64,000 nt of DNA from Hazenella coriacea (GCF_004341825.1 NZ_SMAG01000001.1:124001-188000), one strand, 5' to 3'; shown: positions 17,007 through 27,118, counted from the stretch's first letter. Program-made: numbers and translations. Notes: generated by a model from the sequence alone, not told the origin.

Positions 17007-18242
17007 ATGGAAACCAATCAATTATTCACAAAACGAATGAAATCTTCTTGGAGTCATGCTTTGCAAATCATTGTCACTGTATTAAGAGGTGGCGGCACCC
17101 TCATCATTGCAATGATTTTGTTTCTATCTATTTCCTTTGCCTATATCCAATTGCTTGACCTCTTACCCACTGATTTTCCGATCACATGGGTCTTAGCGAT
17201 TCTTTTGGCTTTCCTGCTAACCTTTAGTCAGGTTCGAACTTGGATTCAAGTCCCTGATCTTGTCTTCCTATTGCCAATGGAAGCCAAAATGAAATCTTAT
17301 TTTCGGACAAGCTTTCTATATAGCTGGGTGGTTGACGCCATCCGATTAGGATTTCTTTGGGGATTTGCCTATCCCTTATACATGGCCCGAATCGGAAGTT
17401 TGCTACCTTTTTTACTTACATATCTTATATTGGTTGTTTTACTCGCATGGAATCTCTATATGAACTGGCTACAACTTCGGCTCACTTCAAGACAAAACCC
17501 ATGGAGCTTGAAAGGAATTCGACTTCTCCAATGGTTGATTAATGCAGGATTGGTTGTAGTGATCTTGGATCAACGGTGGCTTTTCTTATGTGTCGCTACC
17601 ATTGTTCCTTTAATCTTTGGGTGGGGAGTTCGTAACTGGACACCTACTTTCCCATACCCTTGGTCTGACCTACAGAAAAGAGAACAACGTACCTTAGCCC
17701 GTTATTATTCTCTTGCTCGCTTATTTGTGGATATGCCTAACAAAGAGGAGCCGATTAAAAAGCGAACCTGGCTCATCTTCCTATTCAAACACTCTCCACT
17801 CAAAACAGATCCTTTTTCTTATCTCTATTGGCGATCCTTTTTACGAAGAGGCGAAAACTTTGCCATTTATCTGCGCTTAATGTTTTGGGCAGTGATTATG
17901 CTACTATTTTTGCCGTATCCATGGGTGGCTCTACTGATTCCACCCATCACTCTATGGATGTTCGCAACTCAGCTCGCTGAAATCGCAAGTTCTAGACGTT
18001 ATCCTATTTGGATCACCTTATATCCTGTGCCCATATCCAAGCAAAAAGAGGCCTTGATCCAATTGGGGCAAGTCTTACTTGGTTTCCAAGCATTAATTTT
18101 AAGTCTCCTTTTGCTTTTCTTCCCTTGGGTTCCAACTCTTTGGCTGTGGGGTGGCTGGGCACTAAACGGGATCACCGTGTTTTTACTCAGTCAATTCCTA
18201 TTACCCTACTCATGGAAAAAACAAAGTCAGAGAAATTTTTAA
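17007..18242 (+). CDS. ecsB: ABC transporter permease EcsB
   Basis: 411 residues with about nine to ten hydrophobic segments, the expected topology and length for EcsB. It begins 4 bp after ecsA, and a central soluble stretch (about 225-265) separates two membrane halves. The pair forms an exporter whose substrate is unknown in any species. No ecsC-like gene follows; a bidirectional terminator does. Confidence 0.9.
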   Translation: METNQLFTKRMKSSWSHALQIIVTVLRGGGTLIIAMILFLSISFAYIQLLDLLPTDFPITWVLAILLAFLLTFSQVRTWIQVPDLVFLLPMEAKMKSYFRTSFLYSWVVDAIRLGFLWGFAYPLYMARIGSLLPFLLTYLILVVLLAWNLYMNWLQLRLTSRQNPWSLKGIRLLQWLINAGLVVVILDQRWLFLCVATIVPLIFGWGVRNWTPTFPYPWSDLQKREQRTLARYYSLARLFVDMPNKEEPIKKRTWLIFLFKHSPLKTDPFSYLYWRSFLRRGENFAIYLRLMFWAVIMLLFLPYPWVALLIPPITLWMFATQLAEIASSRRYPIWITLYPVPISKQKEALIQLGQVLLGFQALILSLLLLFFPWVPTLWLWGGWALNGITVFLLSQFLLPYSWKKQSQRNF

Positions 18243-18252
18243 ACAGTCCCAT

Positions 18253-18295
18253 AAAAAAACTCGATGATGAAGGTCAACTTCTCATCGAGTTTTTC
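18253..18295. terminator. Bidirectional terminator between ecsB and sco
   Basis: Stem CTCGATGATGAAG / CTTCTCATCGAG with a 5-nt loop and A/T runs on both sides, serving the converging ecsB and sco genes. Confidence 0.9.
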
Positions 18296-18296
18296 T

Positions 18297-18935
18297 TTAT
18301 TTTTGTACTTCTTTGATGTCATTGGCTATTTGTTTAGGGTCAGGTTGCAGACCATCATAAAATCTTACAACTTTGCCTTCACCATCAATCAAATAGAATT
18401 GAGATGGGTGATTCACTAAAAGTGGAACATCTTCGGAAGGTCCTTTTTGATGTTGAACGTTTCCCTTGAAGGTATCTTTCACCATTGCTTGAATTTCAGG
18501 TAGTGGGTAACCAGTTATAAAATGCCAATGGGATTCATCTACCTTGAAGTTAGAACTGAACTTCTTTAAGACTTCTGGAGTATCATGTTCAGGGTCTACC
18601 GAAAAGGAAACGATTTCTGCTTCAATTCCCTCATCTTTAAGGTGCTGTTGAATTTTAGACAGGTTGGCAGTCATCGGAGGGCAGATATCCGGACAACGAG
18701 TAAACATAAAGTCAGTTAACCATACTTTTCCTTTGAGATCATTTAAACCAAATGGTTTTCCATTTTGATCTGTATATGTAAAGTCAGGAACTTTCCAATT
18801 GAGATCAGATACATCATTAGCAGCTGGCTGTTTTTGTGAATCATTTGGTTGCTGACCTGTGGAACACGCCGAAACCACGAATAACAGGGTAAGAAATCCT
18901 ACAAATAAGGCCCATTTTTGCTTTCTTAGTTTCAC
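18297..18935 (-). CDS. SCO1/SenC family lipoprotein
   Basis: 212 residues. A lipoprotein signal ends at the lipobox VVSAC with Cys24. The thioredoxin-like SCO domain carries the copper/redox motif CPDIC (Cys81 and Cys85) and the distal conserved histidine within LLVNHPSQF. Family role: copper delivery to the CuA centre of cytochrome c oxidase, or thiol reduction of that site, on the outer membrane face. It stands alone between two terminators. B. subtilis YpmQ is the counterpart by type. Confidence 0.92.
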   Translation of the reverse strand: MKLRKQKWALFVGFLTLLFVVSACSTGQQPNDSQKQPAANDVSDLNWKVPDFTYTDQNGKPFGLNDLKGKVWLTDFMFTRCPDICPPMTANLSKIQQHLKDEGIEAEIVSFSVDPEHDTPEVLKKFSSNFKVDESHWHFITGYPLPEIQAMVKDTFKGNVQHQKGPSEDVPLLVNHPSQFYLIDGEGKVVRFYDGLQPDPKQIANDIKEVQK

Positions 18936-19033
18936 ACTTCTCTCCTCCTCATTATTCTACTATTTCCCATATCAATTTATCATACTCCATATTCTAAAAA
19001 AGCGTTTTCACTAAATCGGTCTAAAAATGACAT

Positions 19034-19077
19034 AAAAAAAACACAAGAATATGATTGAGATTCTTGTGTTTTTTTCT
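19034..19077. terminator. Bidirectional terminator downstream of murC
   Basis: Stem AACACAAGAAT / ATTCTTGTGTT with an 8-10 nt loop and flanking A and T runs, just past the murC stop. Confidence 0.88.
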
Positions 19078-19083
19078 ATTCAT

Positions 19084-20466
19084 TTAACCTGTTACAGTTC
19101 TTTTTTCCAATTCAGAAACTAAACCATGGGAGACTCTCCAGATATCCCCAGCCCCCATCGATATCACTAAATCACCTGATTGGGTATGAGTCAGTAAATA
19201 ATCGATCACTTCTTCTTTGGTTGCCATAAACTGTGCATGCGGATTACTATTTTTTATAATAAGTTCAGTAAGACGTTCCGCTGTCACACCTGGAATTGGC
19301 TTTTCACCTGGAGGAGCATAAATCGTGTTAATAATCACTTCATCAGCTAACTGAAATGCACGGCTAAACTCTTCCATTAATAAATGCGTCCGTGAATACC
19401 GTTGCGGTTGGAATACAATGATCATTCGTCTGCCTAGAGCTTTAGCACCACGAAGGGTAGCCTCAATCTCTGTTGGATGATGTGCATAATCATCAACAAC
19501 AAGAATATCATCCAACTCACCAATGATTTGAAAACGTCTTTTTGCACCAGAGAATTGATAGAGTGCTTGAGCAATTTGTTCAAATGGAAGCCCCAGTTGT
19601 AAACAAACAATCACCACAGATAATGCATTGGATACATTATGTCGTCCTGGGATTCGAATCGTCACTTCTCCTAATCTCTCATCCTTATGAACAACAGTAA
19701 AAGAAATCTCCTGTTTATTTTCTCGAATCTCAGTAGCCATATAATCAGCAGGTTGGTTCAACGCATAAGTAATATATTTCCCACGAACCTCTTTTGCCAT
19801 ATCACGGACATGGGCATCGTCCCAGCTTAAAATAGCTGTTCCATCTGGGCGAACTTGACTTAAAAACTCACGATAGGCTTGCTTTAGATTTTCGAAATCT
19901 CCTCCATAATTCTCTAAATGGTCAGGTTCAATATTTGTTACAATCGCCAAATGAGGATAATACTCTAAAAAGGTTCCATCACTTTCATCGGCTTCTGCAA
20001 CCACATAATCACTCTGACCTGCTTTAGCGTTGCTTTTGAGTCCTACAACCTCTCCACCAATAATATAAGTAGGATCAACTCCACAAATCTCCAAGGTTTG
20101 GGCAATCATCGAAGAAGTGGTTGTTTTCCCATGAGCCCCAGCAACAGCGATGCCTTTTCGATTATTTAATAATCTCGCCAACATCTGCGAACGATGGAGC
20201 GTTTCAATTCCTTGTTCAATGGCCGCCACCCGCTCTACATTATCTTCGGAGATGCTTGTAGAATAGACGACGATCTCTGCTCCATGAATGTTAGAAGCAT
20301 CATGCCCAATCATTACCTTAGCCCCACGTTCGATTAACTTTTGTACTAATGCATTCTCAGAGACATCTGAACCGGATACTTCAAATCCCAAATCTAATAA
20401 TACTCGGGCAATGGCGCTCATACCATATCCGCCAATTCCAATAAAATGTACATGTTTCTTTTTCAT
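19084..20466 (-). CDS. murC: UDP-N-acetylmuramate--L-alanine ligase MurC
   Basis: 460 residues, full length. N-terminal [16 protein letters not shown] dinucleotide-type fold for the UDP-sugar, ATP motif [11 protein letters not shown] at about 110-120, [10 protein letters not shown] and the C-terminal [10 protein letters not shown] motif are all present. It adds the first amino acid of the peptidoglycan stem peptide, in the cytosol. It follows folC by 27 bp, so the two may share a transcript. Confidence 0.97.
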   Translation of the reverse strand: MKKKHVHFIGIGGYGMSAIARVLLDLGFEVSGSDVSENALVQKLIERGAKVMIGHDASNIHGAEIVVYSTSISEDNVERVAAIEQGIETLHRSQMLARLLNNRKGIAVAGAHGKTTTSSMIAQTLEICGVDPTYIIGGEVVGLKSNAKAGQSDYVVAEADESDGTFLEYYPHLAIVTNIEPDHLENYGGDFENLKQAYREFLSQVRPDGTAILSWDDAHVRDMAKEVRGKYITYALNQPADYMATEIRENKQEISFTVVHKDERLGEVTIRIPGRHNVSNALSVVIVCLQLGLPFEQIAQALYQFSGAKRRFQIIGELDDILVVDDYAHHPTEIEATLRGAKALGRRMIIVFQPQRYSRTHLLMEEFSRAFQLADEVIINTIYAPPGEKPIPGVTAERLTELIIKNSNPHAQFMATKEEVIDYLLTHTQSGDLVISMGAGDIWRVSHGLVSELEKRTVTG

Positions 20467-20493
20467 TACAAATCACCAGCCTTTTTATTACAT

Positions 20494-21828
20494 TTATTCT
20501 TGAAATTCATCTAACAGAAGTGAACGAACCTCTGAGACCAGATAGAGCGAACCGGCAATCACACATAAATCCCGTGAAGTAGCTCTCTCCCTTATCCATT
20601 GACATGCTTCTCGAGCCGAAGAGATGGCATGAACTTGTGTAGAGCTTTGTTTCCTAAATTCCGAAGCCAATTCTTCTGCTGACAAGCTTCGGGGTTGATC
20701 TGCTACTGTTGTAGTGATCACCTCATCTGCGATCTCTGCCAGTGGTACGACCATCGAAGAAATCTCTTTCTCCTTCATCATTGCAGTTAACAATAGAAGC
20801 CGATCATATGTATACAATTGTTTAATGGTGGACACTAATGCTTGAATTCCGTCTTTATTATGAGCACCATCTAGTACAATGGGGGGGTGTTGACTGACTA
20901 ATTCCATTCTACCGGGCCAAAATGCTTTTTTCATACCTTGATAAATATGCTCAGGCTCAAGCACGGTGGCATAACCTTGCCTTAATATATCTAAGGTCAT
21001 TAAAGCTGTAGCTGCATTCCGAAGCTGATGCTCTCCCATCATGGCTATTTCTAATCCACGAAGGGAGTGATAGATATTTTGAAAATGAAACCTTTGCATA
21101 GTGGTGTTTACTTCATCTAATTCAACTGAAAAATCTTGATTTAATACATAACACCCACTCTTTTTAGTCTCTGCCTCTCGGCGAATCACTTGAACCACTT
21201 CTTCATCGCCACTTCCACAGACGACAGGTACACCAGGTTTAATAATACCTGCTTTCTCTTTGGCTATATCACTTAATGTCTCACCAAGCCATTCTTGATG
21301 ATCCCACCCAATCTGAGTGATCACAGAAACAAGTGGATGAACCACATTGGTTGAATCAAAGCGTCCACCTAATCCAGTTTCCCATACGATAAACCATGGA
21401 GTCGTTTCCAATGCAAAATAACAAATGGCCATCAGAGTCCAGAATTCAAAGGGTGAAGGAGCCCCCTGCTCTGTTTTCTTCATTTCTTCGACCAGAGGTC
21501 GTAAAACATTCGCCCAATGAACAAACGAAGATTCAGAGATCGCTTCTCCATCAAATTGAATTCGCTCGTTCCACTTCGTAATATAAGGAGAGATAAACAA
21601 TCCGGTTGGATAACCTGCTTCACGAAGAACGGATGAAACCATGGCAGCTGTTGAACCTTTACCATTCGTTCCAGCAATATGTATAAATTTGCAACGTCGT
21701 TCTGGATGATTGAGTCGATCCAACATCCACTCCATCCGTTGTAAGCCGGGTTGAATCGCTTGAGTACAATACTCATCCATCCAGTGAAAAACCTCTTCTG
21801 CTTTGGAAAATTTCTCTGTTTGACACAT
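20494..21828 (-). CDS. folC: Folylpolyglutamate synthase/dihydrofolate synthase FolC
   Basis: The ATG at 21828 is chosen for its AAGGAG element 9 bp upstream. About 444 residues with the Mur-ligase superfamily motif AGTNGKGSTAAM, the omega-loop SPYITKWNERIQ, DHQEWLGET and the C-terminal DGAHNKDG motif. It glutamylates (dihydro)folates. In Bacillus folC follows valS directly, as it does here. Confidence 0.96.
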   Translation of the reverse strand: MCQTEKFSKAEEVFHWMDEYCTQAIQPGLQRMEWMLDRLNHPERRCKFIHIAGTNGKGSTAAMVSSVLREAGYPTGLFISPYITKWNERIQFDGEAISESSFVHWANVLRPLVEEMKKTEQGAPSPFEFWTLMAICYFALETTPWFIVWETGLGGRFDSTNVVHPLVSVITQIGWDHQEWLGETLSDIAKEKAGIIKPGVPVVCGSGDEEVVQVIRREAETKKSGCYVLNQDFSVELDEVNTTMQRFHFQNIYHSLRGLEIAMMGEHQLRNAATALMTLDILRQGYATVLEPEHIYQGMKKAFWPGRMELVSQHPPIVLDGAHNKDGIQALVSTIKQLYTYDRLLLLTAMMKEKEISSMVVPLAEIADEVITTTVADQPRSLSAEELASEFRKQSSTQVHAISSAREACQWIRERATSRDLCVIAGSLYLVSEVRSLLLDEFQE

Positions 21829-21969
21829 TAGAACCGTCTCCTTCATCATATTCCATGTTTGTTCACAAAGAGCGAGTGTATCTCTATCACTATAATTGCT
21901 GATGTTTGATTCCTCAAGCTAAAAATAAAGATCTTTAATCATTTTCCATATAATTAAGACCTGAGTCAA

Positions 21970-22008
21970 CAATGAGAGGGTAGAACTCGCCTACCCTGCA
22001 TCTCATTG
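21970..22008 (-). terminator. Hairpin downstream of valS
   Basis: Interrupted stem CAATGAGA-GGGTAG / CTACCC-TGCA-TCTCATTG with a 7-nt loop, 15 bp past the valS stop. There is no strong U-run, so termination efficiency is uncertain. Confidence 0.55.
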
Positions 22009-22022
22009 TGATTTTCAATTCT

Positions 22023-24680
22023 TTATGCTTGAACTTCTTGCAAGCGAGCGAGTACTTTTTCTCTTTTTTCTTTGTACTCTTCCCCTTTTTGTCGTTCTGC
22101 TTCGACTACATGAGCAGGTGCTTTAGCGACAAATCCTTGATTCGCCAGTTTTTTCTCAACACGTTCTACTTCAGCATTTAATTTTTTCAATTCTGCTTCA
22201 AGCCGAGCAACGGTTTGCTCAAGATCAACGAGACCTGCGAGAGGTAAAAATAGTTCTGCACCTGTCACGACAGCGGTCATCGATTTTTCTGGGCGCTTGA
22301 GGTCTAGATCAACTGTTAACTCATTGACACCACATAAACGTTTAATAGCTGCTTCGTTGTGACGAATGGCAGAGATCGCGTCTTGATCAGGTCGTACCAA
22401 CAATTCGATTTGGTGTTTTGGAGCTACCTCCATCTCTGCACGAATATTCCGCACAGCACGAATCGCTTCAATCAAGATCTGCATCTCATGAACAGCTTCA
22501 GGCGCCTCAAATTCTGCATGTACCTTTGGCCACTCTGCTATACTAATACTTTCTCCAGTGACCGGAAGGTGTTGCCAGATTTCCTCTGTGATAAATGGCA
22601 TCATCGGGTGTAATAAGCGTAAAGACTGATCCAATACATGTGCTAAAACGGCTCGGGTCATTCGTTTGGCTTCCTCTATCTCACCATATAGAGGTAGTTT
22701 AGCAAATTCGATGTACCAATCACAAAGTTCGTCCCAAATAAAGTTATACAACACTCGACCTGCCTCGCCAAAGTCATAACGCTCTAATAAACGAGTCACA
22801 TCTGCGGTTGTCTCATTTAAGCGATGTAAAATCCAACGATCTGCCGTTGAGCGTTCTCCCTCTAGACTTAGCTCATCAGCGGTTACACCTTCCAAATGCA
22901 TCAGCGCAAATCGAGAAGCATTCCAGATTTTATTGGCAAAATGGCGCGCCGACTCTACTCGCTCCCAGCGAAAACGTTGATCATTTCCTGGCGTACAACC
23001 TGTTGACAACATGAATCGCATCGCATCCGCACCATACTCGTCGATCACTTCCATCGGATCTACTCCATTACCAAGGGATTTGGACATCTTGTTCCCTTCA
23101 GCGTCACGAATAAGCCCTGTCATGATGACATCTTGGAATGGTTTCTCATCTGTAAACTCTAGCGCTGTGAAAATCATCCGAGCTACCCAAAAATATATAA
23201 TATCATATCCAGTTATAAGAACATCGGTCGGATAGTAACGTTTGAAGTCAGCAGCATCTGCATCTGGCCAGCCTAAGGTAGAAAATGGCCATAAGGCAGA
23301 GCTAAACCATGTATCTAATACATCTTCATCCTGCTTCAGATGATCACTTTGACAAGAAGAGCAACCGTTTGGTGCTTCACTAGCCACTGTGATGTGTCCA
23401 CAATCTTGACAATGCCAAGCAGGAATTCGGTGCCCCCACCATAATTGTCGTGAAATACACCAATCACGAACATTTTCAATCCAGTTGAGATAGGTTTTTT
23501 CAAACCGATCTGGAACAAAGCGTACTCCTTCACCCTTCTTTTGTGCTTCGATTGCACGTTCTGCTAGAGGCTTCATCGCGACAAACCACTGTGTGGACAG
23601 ATAAGGCTCTACGACTGCTCCTGAACGCTCACTATGTCCAACTGAATGAACATGCTCTTCGATCTCAACTAACACACCTGCTTCTTGTAAATCTTTCACA
23701 ATTTGCTTACGGCATGCGAAACGATCTAGACCCTCATATTTCCCAGCGAGCTCATTCATCGTTCCTGTCTCGTCCATCACTAAGATTTGAGGTAAGTGAT
23801 GACGATGCCCCATCTCAAAATCATTTGGATCATGGGCAGGGGTAATCTTCACTGCACCACTTCCGAATTCAGGGTCCACAAAATCATCTGCGATAATAGG
23901 TACTTCTCGACCTGTAATGGGTAGAACCACAGTTTTGCCAATCAAATCCGTGTAACGGGAGTCTTCAGGATGAACAGCAACCGCAGTATCACCTAGCATT
24001 GTTTCGGGACGTGTCGTTGCGATTCGAATCGTTCCAGATCCATCTTTAAGTGGGTACTCCATATGATAAAGGGCACCCTTCACCTCTTTGTAAATAACCT
24101 CAATATCAGACAGGGCGGTCTGGGTCTTTGGATCCCAATTGATAATATATTTTCCACGGTAGATGAGCCCTTTTTCATACAATCGAATAAATACCTCTTT
24201 AACTGCTTGAGACAGTCCTTCATCTAATGTAAATCGCTCTTTGGAGTAATCGAGGGATAATCCCATCTTTCTCCACTGATGAGCAATGTTTTGTGCATAT
24301 TCTTTTTTCCATTTCCATGTTTCCTCTAAAAACTTGGGTCTTCCTAACTCATACCGATTTGTACCCTGTTCTCGTAGTTTTGCCTCGACTTTCGCTTGAG
24401 TAGCAATTCCTGCATGGTCCATTCCTGGCAGCCATAAAGCATCATAACCCTGCATGCGTTTCCAACGGATGAGGAGATCTTGTAACGTGCTATTCAGTGC
24501 ATGACCAATATGCAATTTTCCTGTCACATTGGGAGGGGGGATCACAATCGTAAATGGTTTTTTTTCAGGGTGTTGTCCTGATTTAAAGAAATCCCCTTTG
24601 ATCCAATAGTCATACCACTTTTGCTCTGCCTGTTTGGGCTCATATGCTGAAGGTAAATTACTTTTTACTGAGTCAGCCAT
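22023..24680 (-). CDS. valS: Valyl-tRNA synthetase
   Basis: 885 residues from the ATG at 24680, which has GGAGG 8 bp upstream; the longer frame runs back through the T-box terminator and is not real. Class Ia signatures [15 protein letters not shown] and KMSKSLGNG are intact. The editing domain and the C-terminal coiled coil (about 815-885), typical of ValRS, are present. It is controlled by the T-box leader at 24750-25000. Confidence 0.97.
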   Translation of the reverse strand: MADSVKSNLPSAYEPKQAEQKWYDYWIKGDFFKSGQHPEKKPFTIVIPPPNVTGKLHIGHALNSTLQDLLIRWKRMQGYDALWLPGMDHAGIATQAKVEAKLREQGTNRYELGRPKFLEETWKWKKEYAQNIAHQWRKMGLSLDYSKERFTLDEGLSQAVKEVFIRLYEKGLIYRGKYIINWDPKTQTALSDIEVIYKEVKGALYHMEYPLKDGSGTIRIATTRPETMLGDTAVAVHPEDSRYTDLIGKTVVLPITGREVPIIADDFVDPEFGSGAVKITPAHDPNDFEMGHRHHLPQILVMDETGTMNELAGKYEGLDRFACRKQIVKDLQEAGVLVEIEEHVHSVGHSERSGAVVEPYLSTQWFVAMKPLAERAIEAQKKGEGVRFVPDRFEKTYLNWIENVRDWCISRQLWWGHRIPAWHCQDCGHITVASEAPNGCSSCQSDHLKQDEDVLDTWFSSALWPFSTLGWPDADAADFKRYYPTDVLITGYDIIYFWVARMIFTALEFTDEKPFQDVIMTGLIRDAEGNKMSKSLGNGVDPMEVIDEYGADAMRFMLSTGCTPGNDQRFRWERVESARHFANKIWNASRFALMHLEGVTADELSLEGERSTADRWILHRLNETTADVTRLLERYDFGEAGRVLYNFIWDELCDWYIEFAKLPLYGEIEEAKRMTRAVLAHVLDQSLRLLHPMMPFITEEIWQHLPVTGESISIAEWPKVHAEFEAPEAVHEMQILIEAIRAVRNIRAEMEVAPKHQIELLVRPDQDAISAIRHNEAAIKRLCGVNELTVDLDLKRPEKSMTAVVTGAELFLPLAGLVDLEQTVARLEAELKKLNAEVERVEKKLANQGFVAKAPAHVVEAERQKGEEYKEKREKVLARLQEVQA

Positions 24681-24749
24681 CTTCCAATCCTCCTTTAAAT
24701 CTTTCATAAGTTCATTATTAATTAAAAACCAATTACTTAAATAAATAAA

Positions 24750-25000
24750 AAAACCTTCCGTCAGCAAAGGACGAAAGGTTTTTTCGTGGTACCACCTTTG
24801 TTCACTGATCCATATTTCGGGTTCAGTGCACTTTAGTTCCAAGATAACGGTCGGTACCCGGTCAATCTTACTCATTGATTTCAGATTGACAGCTCAAGGG
24901 CGACGTTCAACAACTTAATCTGAAGAAACCTTTCAGCCAAGGGTTTCTCTCTCTGACAGATCAGTTTTGTTTACTCTTCCCTTTCACAGCATTCAACATA
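24750..25000 (-). promoter_or_regulatory. T-box riboswitch, valine-specific, upstream of valS
   Basis: On the minus strand the order is: an AGAGTA/AGAGAG stem I region, the GGCTGAAAG segment, a probable specifier in GAAC-GUC-GCC (complement of 24902-24904, a Val codon), the T-box element AGGTGGTACCACG, then a terminator stem AACCTTTCGTCC...GGAAGGTTTTTTT. Uncharged tRNA-Val would stabilise the antiterminator. The specifier call depends on family layout and was not folded. Confidence 0.93.
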
Positions 25001-25070
25001 GACGATAATTTGCTTTATATCATACAACGATTCGAATAAGGAGTCAATAAAACACAGTAAATTGACCACT

Positions 25071-25091
25071 CCCCCGAATTTTTGCGGGGGG
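25071..25091. terminator. GC-rich hairpin downstream of the small membrane ORF
   Basis: CCCCC / GGGGG(G) stem with a 10-nt AT-rich loop, about 70 bp past the 25160 stop. There is no clear U-run on either strand, so it may or may not terminate. Confidence 0.4.
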
Positions 25092-25159
25092 ATCTTGGGT
25101 ATTAACATTTTACAAAAAGATATTGACAATCCTTTATGACCCACTGATCAAAGCGTAAC

Positions 25160-25312
25160 TTAGTTCATCCCAAAGACTTGTTTAACATATTCGTACATTC
25201 CCTGAGGGTCTGCCAAAAATACTAACAATAATACCGAGCATAAAAGTAAAATACTTAAAAATGCCAAAAACAATACTCCACGGTAAGCTTTACGGACAAC
25301 GGTTTTTACCAA
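25160..25312 (-). CDS. Small single-pass membrane protein of unknown function
   Basis: About 50 residues from a TTG at 25312, favoured because AAGGAAGGGG lies 9 bp upstream; the frame is open to an ATG at 25348. A basic N-terminus (KTVVRKAYR) is followed by about 28 hydrophobic residues rich in Leu and Val, and a short polar tail. I recognise no family. The strong ribosome binding site and typical membrane-protein pattern argue that it is translated. Confidence 0.55.
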   Translation of the reverse strand: MVKTVVRKAYRGVLFLAFLSILLLCSVLLLVFLADPQGMYEYVKQVFGMN

Positions 25313-25564
25313 ACTCAAGATAATAAACCCCTTCCTTACATCCTCCAAATTCTTATCGCTTTAGCATATTCTTATTCTCCACTTTTCGTCAATATCTGTC
25401 TAGTGTTTTAAAAGAAAACTACAAAATCCCAATCCATCAGGGAACTTATTTCATATATTTTTACCAAAGGAAAGTTTTTTGCCATCAGCAACACTTGTTG
25501 GGATTCAGATTGTCCTTTGATTCCTATAACCTAGTTGCATCATGCACCTCTCATCGTTGACTGA

Positions 25565-25719
25565 AAAAAGGAGAGATTCCTGATGATTGAAATTTTGATT
25601 TGGGCAGTGATTCTTACCGTTCCCGTGAATAAGATTACCCGTTGGATGAAACAACGGGCAAATCGTTTAAACAAGTAAACAATTTTTCAAAATGTTTTTT
25701 TGTGTTTTACAATCCATCT
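25565..25719 (-). ncRNA. Candidate antisense RNA over the 31-residue peptide gene
   Basis: On the minus strand a perfect -10 TATAAT (complement of 25723-25728) has a weak -35 candidate TTAGAG 18 bp upstream. Transcription would begin near 25717 and run across the whole peptide gene. The complement of its Shine-Dalgarno forms AGGA-loop-TCCT followed by TTTTTT near 25565, a possible weak terminator. Expression is not shown by sequence alone. Confidence 0.3.
25583..25678 (+). CDS. 31-residue hydrophobic peptide, candidate type I toxin
   Basis: ATG at 25583 with AAAAAAGGAGAG ending 7 bp upstream. The peptide starts MIEILIWAVILTVPVNKITR and continues WMKQRANRLNK: a short hydrophobic helix then a basic tail, the layout of Fst/Ldr/TxpA-type type I toxins (30-60 residues). 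The Shine-Dalgarno AGGA can pair with TCCT right beside it, which could mask translation. A minus-strand promoter-like sequence downstream (25723-25752) could make an antisense RNA. Function is inferred from form and context only. Confidence 0.5.
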   Translation: MIEILIWAVILTVPVNKITRWMKQRANRLNK

Positions 25720-25743
25720 TGGATTATATCATAAATGATTTAA

Positions 25744-25815
25744 TTGCTCTAAGTACTCTCATAAGAAAGGAGACTAAACAACGTTCAACTTCCTTATAAA
25801 GAGGAGTGTCCCACT
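25744..25815. repeat. Structured repeat unit 1
   Basis: Begins TTGCTCTAAGTAC, contains pairing CTCT / GGAG inside TTG / CAA, continues CAACGTTCA and ends GTCCCAC. It shares order and pairing with unit 2 at 25894-25976, but the stem bases differ in a compensating way. Confidence 0.5.
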
Positions 25816-25825
25816 AAACAAATCT

Positions 25826-25847
25826 AAAAAACCGGGATAATTCCCGG
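25826..25847 (-). terminator. Terminator between the two structured repeat units
   Basis: Stem CCGGGA / TCCCGG with a TAAT loop, followed by TTTTTT on the minus strand. It probably ends the transcript entering from ysxE. Confidence 0.8.
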
Positions 25848-25893
25848 AAGAGAGTGAACCAACCCTGCAAATCGTAGCTATTATACAAAAAAT

Positions 25894-25976
25894 TGTTGCT
25901 CTAAGCACCCCTAAAAAAGGGGGTACTGAGCAACGCTCACTTTTATCTCCCTATTGAAATAGTGAAAGTTCCCACT
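25894..25976. repeat. Structured repeat unit 2
   Basis: GTTGCTC / GAGCAAC outer stem (25895-25901 with 25928-25934) and CCCC / GGGG inner stem, followed by CAACGCTCAC, a small CTATT / AATAG hairpin and GTTCCCAC. Read on the minus strand, the main hairpin is followed by AATTTTTTG, so it can also act as a ysxE terminator. Confidence 0.55.
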
Positions 25977-26005
25977 CACGATCATAAATTCGTACATCCA
26001 TCTGT

Positions 26006-27118
26006 TTATGTTTTTCTTTTTCCTTTTCTTCTATCTCTAGTTACGGGTCGAACCGCAGTTGGTTTCTTTTTTTCCTCTTGTTTAGTTATTTTGGTAGACC
26101 AAAGATTTCTGGCAACATCTTGTAGTCCATCATAATGACGAAATTCAGCTTCTAGATGTTTAACACATTGTGATTCCTGTTGAGCAATCTGTGGTGACTC
26201 GTAATAATGTCGTAAAGCTTTCAACAACCGCTCTGGATAGAGCAAATAAAGAGCTAACAATTTCTTTTCAATCGGTTGTAAAGGATTTACTTCATGATAA
26301 CACTGAATCAACTCATCTGGGGTTTCTGAATACCCCTTCTCTTTTGTATATCTTCGTAAAACGAGTGCCAAATCTCGAATAGGAGTATCCACTTCAGCAT
26401 GGTCAAAATCAATAAAGTAATAGTCTTGATCATCATAAACCACGTTACTTGGGTGAACTCGGCGGTGACAAAGTGTAGTTCGAGGATACTTTCCTTGCTC
26501 TGTCTCGATCAGTCTCTCCATCCCTTTGATCGCAAAGTTAAACATACGCTCCACATGATCCTGATTCGTATACACAACCTGGTCAAATGGGGAACGAAAT
26601 TCTCTTTCTTCTTGGAATCGAGTTAAATCGATAAAATGATCACGTGATTCTTTCCAATCATCCACTAGATCTTTGTTAAATGTGGGTGTTAATTCAGGAT
26701 ACTCTTTTACTAGCTTTTCACAGACCCGATGAAATTGAGCTATAGATTGAACTAACTCCTTCGCAGAGGGTTTGGTTTCTGGCTCTCCAATTCCAACAGG
26801 CTCTTTCCATGGAGAAGCATACCAAATCTCTTCACGGATCTCAGCGATGGGTTCTCCTTGTTTCGTTAATTTCCAAGTAATTAAATGGGGAAAACCTTCT
26901 TTTTGAGCACTTGTCAGCATCTCATTCAAGAGGAGCAATTTTTCTTTTGAAGAAGGTGATTTTTTTAAAGCAAATACACCCTCATCTGTAACCACCCTCC
27001 AAACCCCACCAGTATATTGAAGAACTGTAGGATTCAAATCATACTGCTCCATAACCTCCCAAATCTCTTCTCCCTGTTCATAAGCAGGATGTTGTTCCAA
27101 CTCTTTCCCTCCTTCCAC
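26006..27118 (-). CDS. ysxE: YsxE-like spore coat-associated kinase-fold protein (CotS family)
   Basis: 370 residues with the aminoglycoside phosphotransferase/CotS fold: VTDEGVFALKK at the nucleotide-binding lysine, CHRRVHPSNVVYD in place of the HGD catalytic loop, and YFIDFDHAEVDTPIRDLA for the metal-binding Asp. The loop departs from the HxD consensus (HRRVHP), as in other CotS proteins, so activity is uncertain. A basic tail ends the protein. It lies between spoVID and valS exactly as ysxE does in Bacillus, supporting a coat role. Confidence 0.85.
   Translation of the reverse strand: MEGGKELEQHPAYEQGEEIWEVMEQYDLNPTVLQYTGGVWRVVTDEGVFALKKSPSSKEKLLLLNEMLTSAQKEGFPHLITWKLTKQGEPIAEIREEIWYASPWKEPVGIGEPETKPSAKELVQSIAQFHRVCEKLVKEYPELTPTFNKDLVDDWKESRDHFIDLTRFQEEREFRSPFDQVVYTNQDHVERMFNFAIKGMERLIETEQGKYPRTTLCHRRVHPSNVVYDDQDYYFIDFDHAEVDTPIRDLALVLRRYTKEKGYSETPDELIQCYHEVNPLQPIEKKLLALYLLYPERLLKALRHYYESPQIAQQESQCVKHLEAEFRHYDGLQDVARNLWSTKITKQEEKKKPTAVRPVTRDRRKGKRKT

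Noticed and set aside
24681-24875. 65-codon extension of valS
   Set aside because: It runs through the T-box antiterminator and terminator; a proper GGAGG-ATG start exists at 24680.
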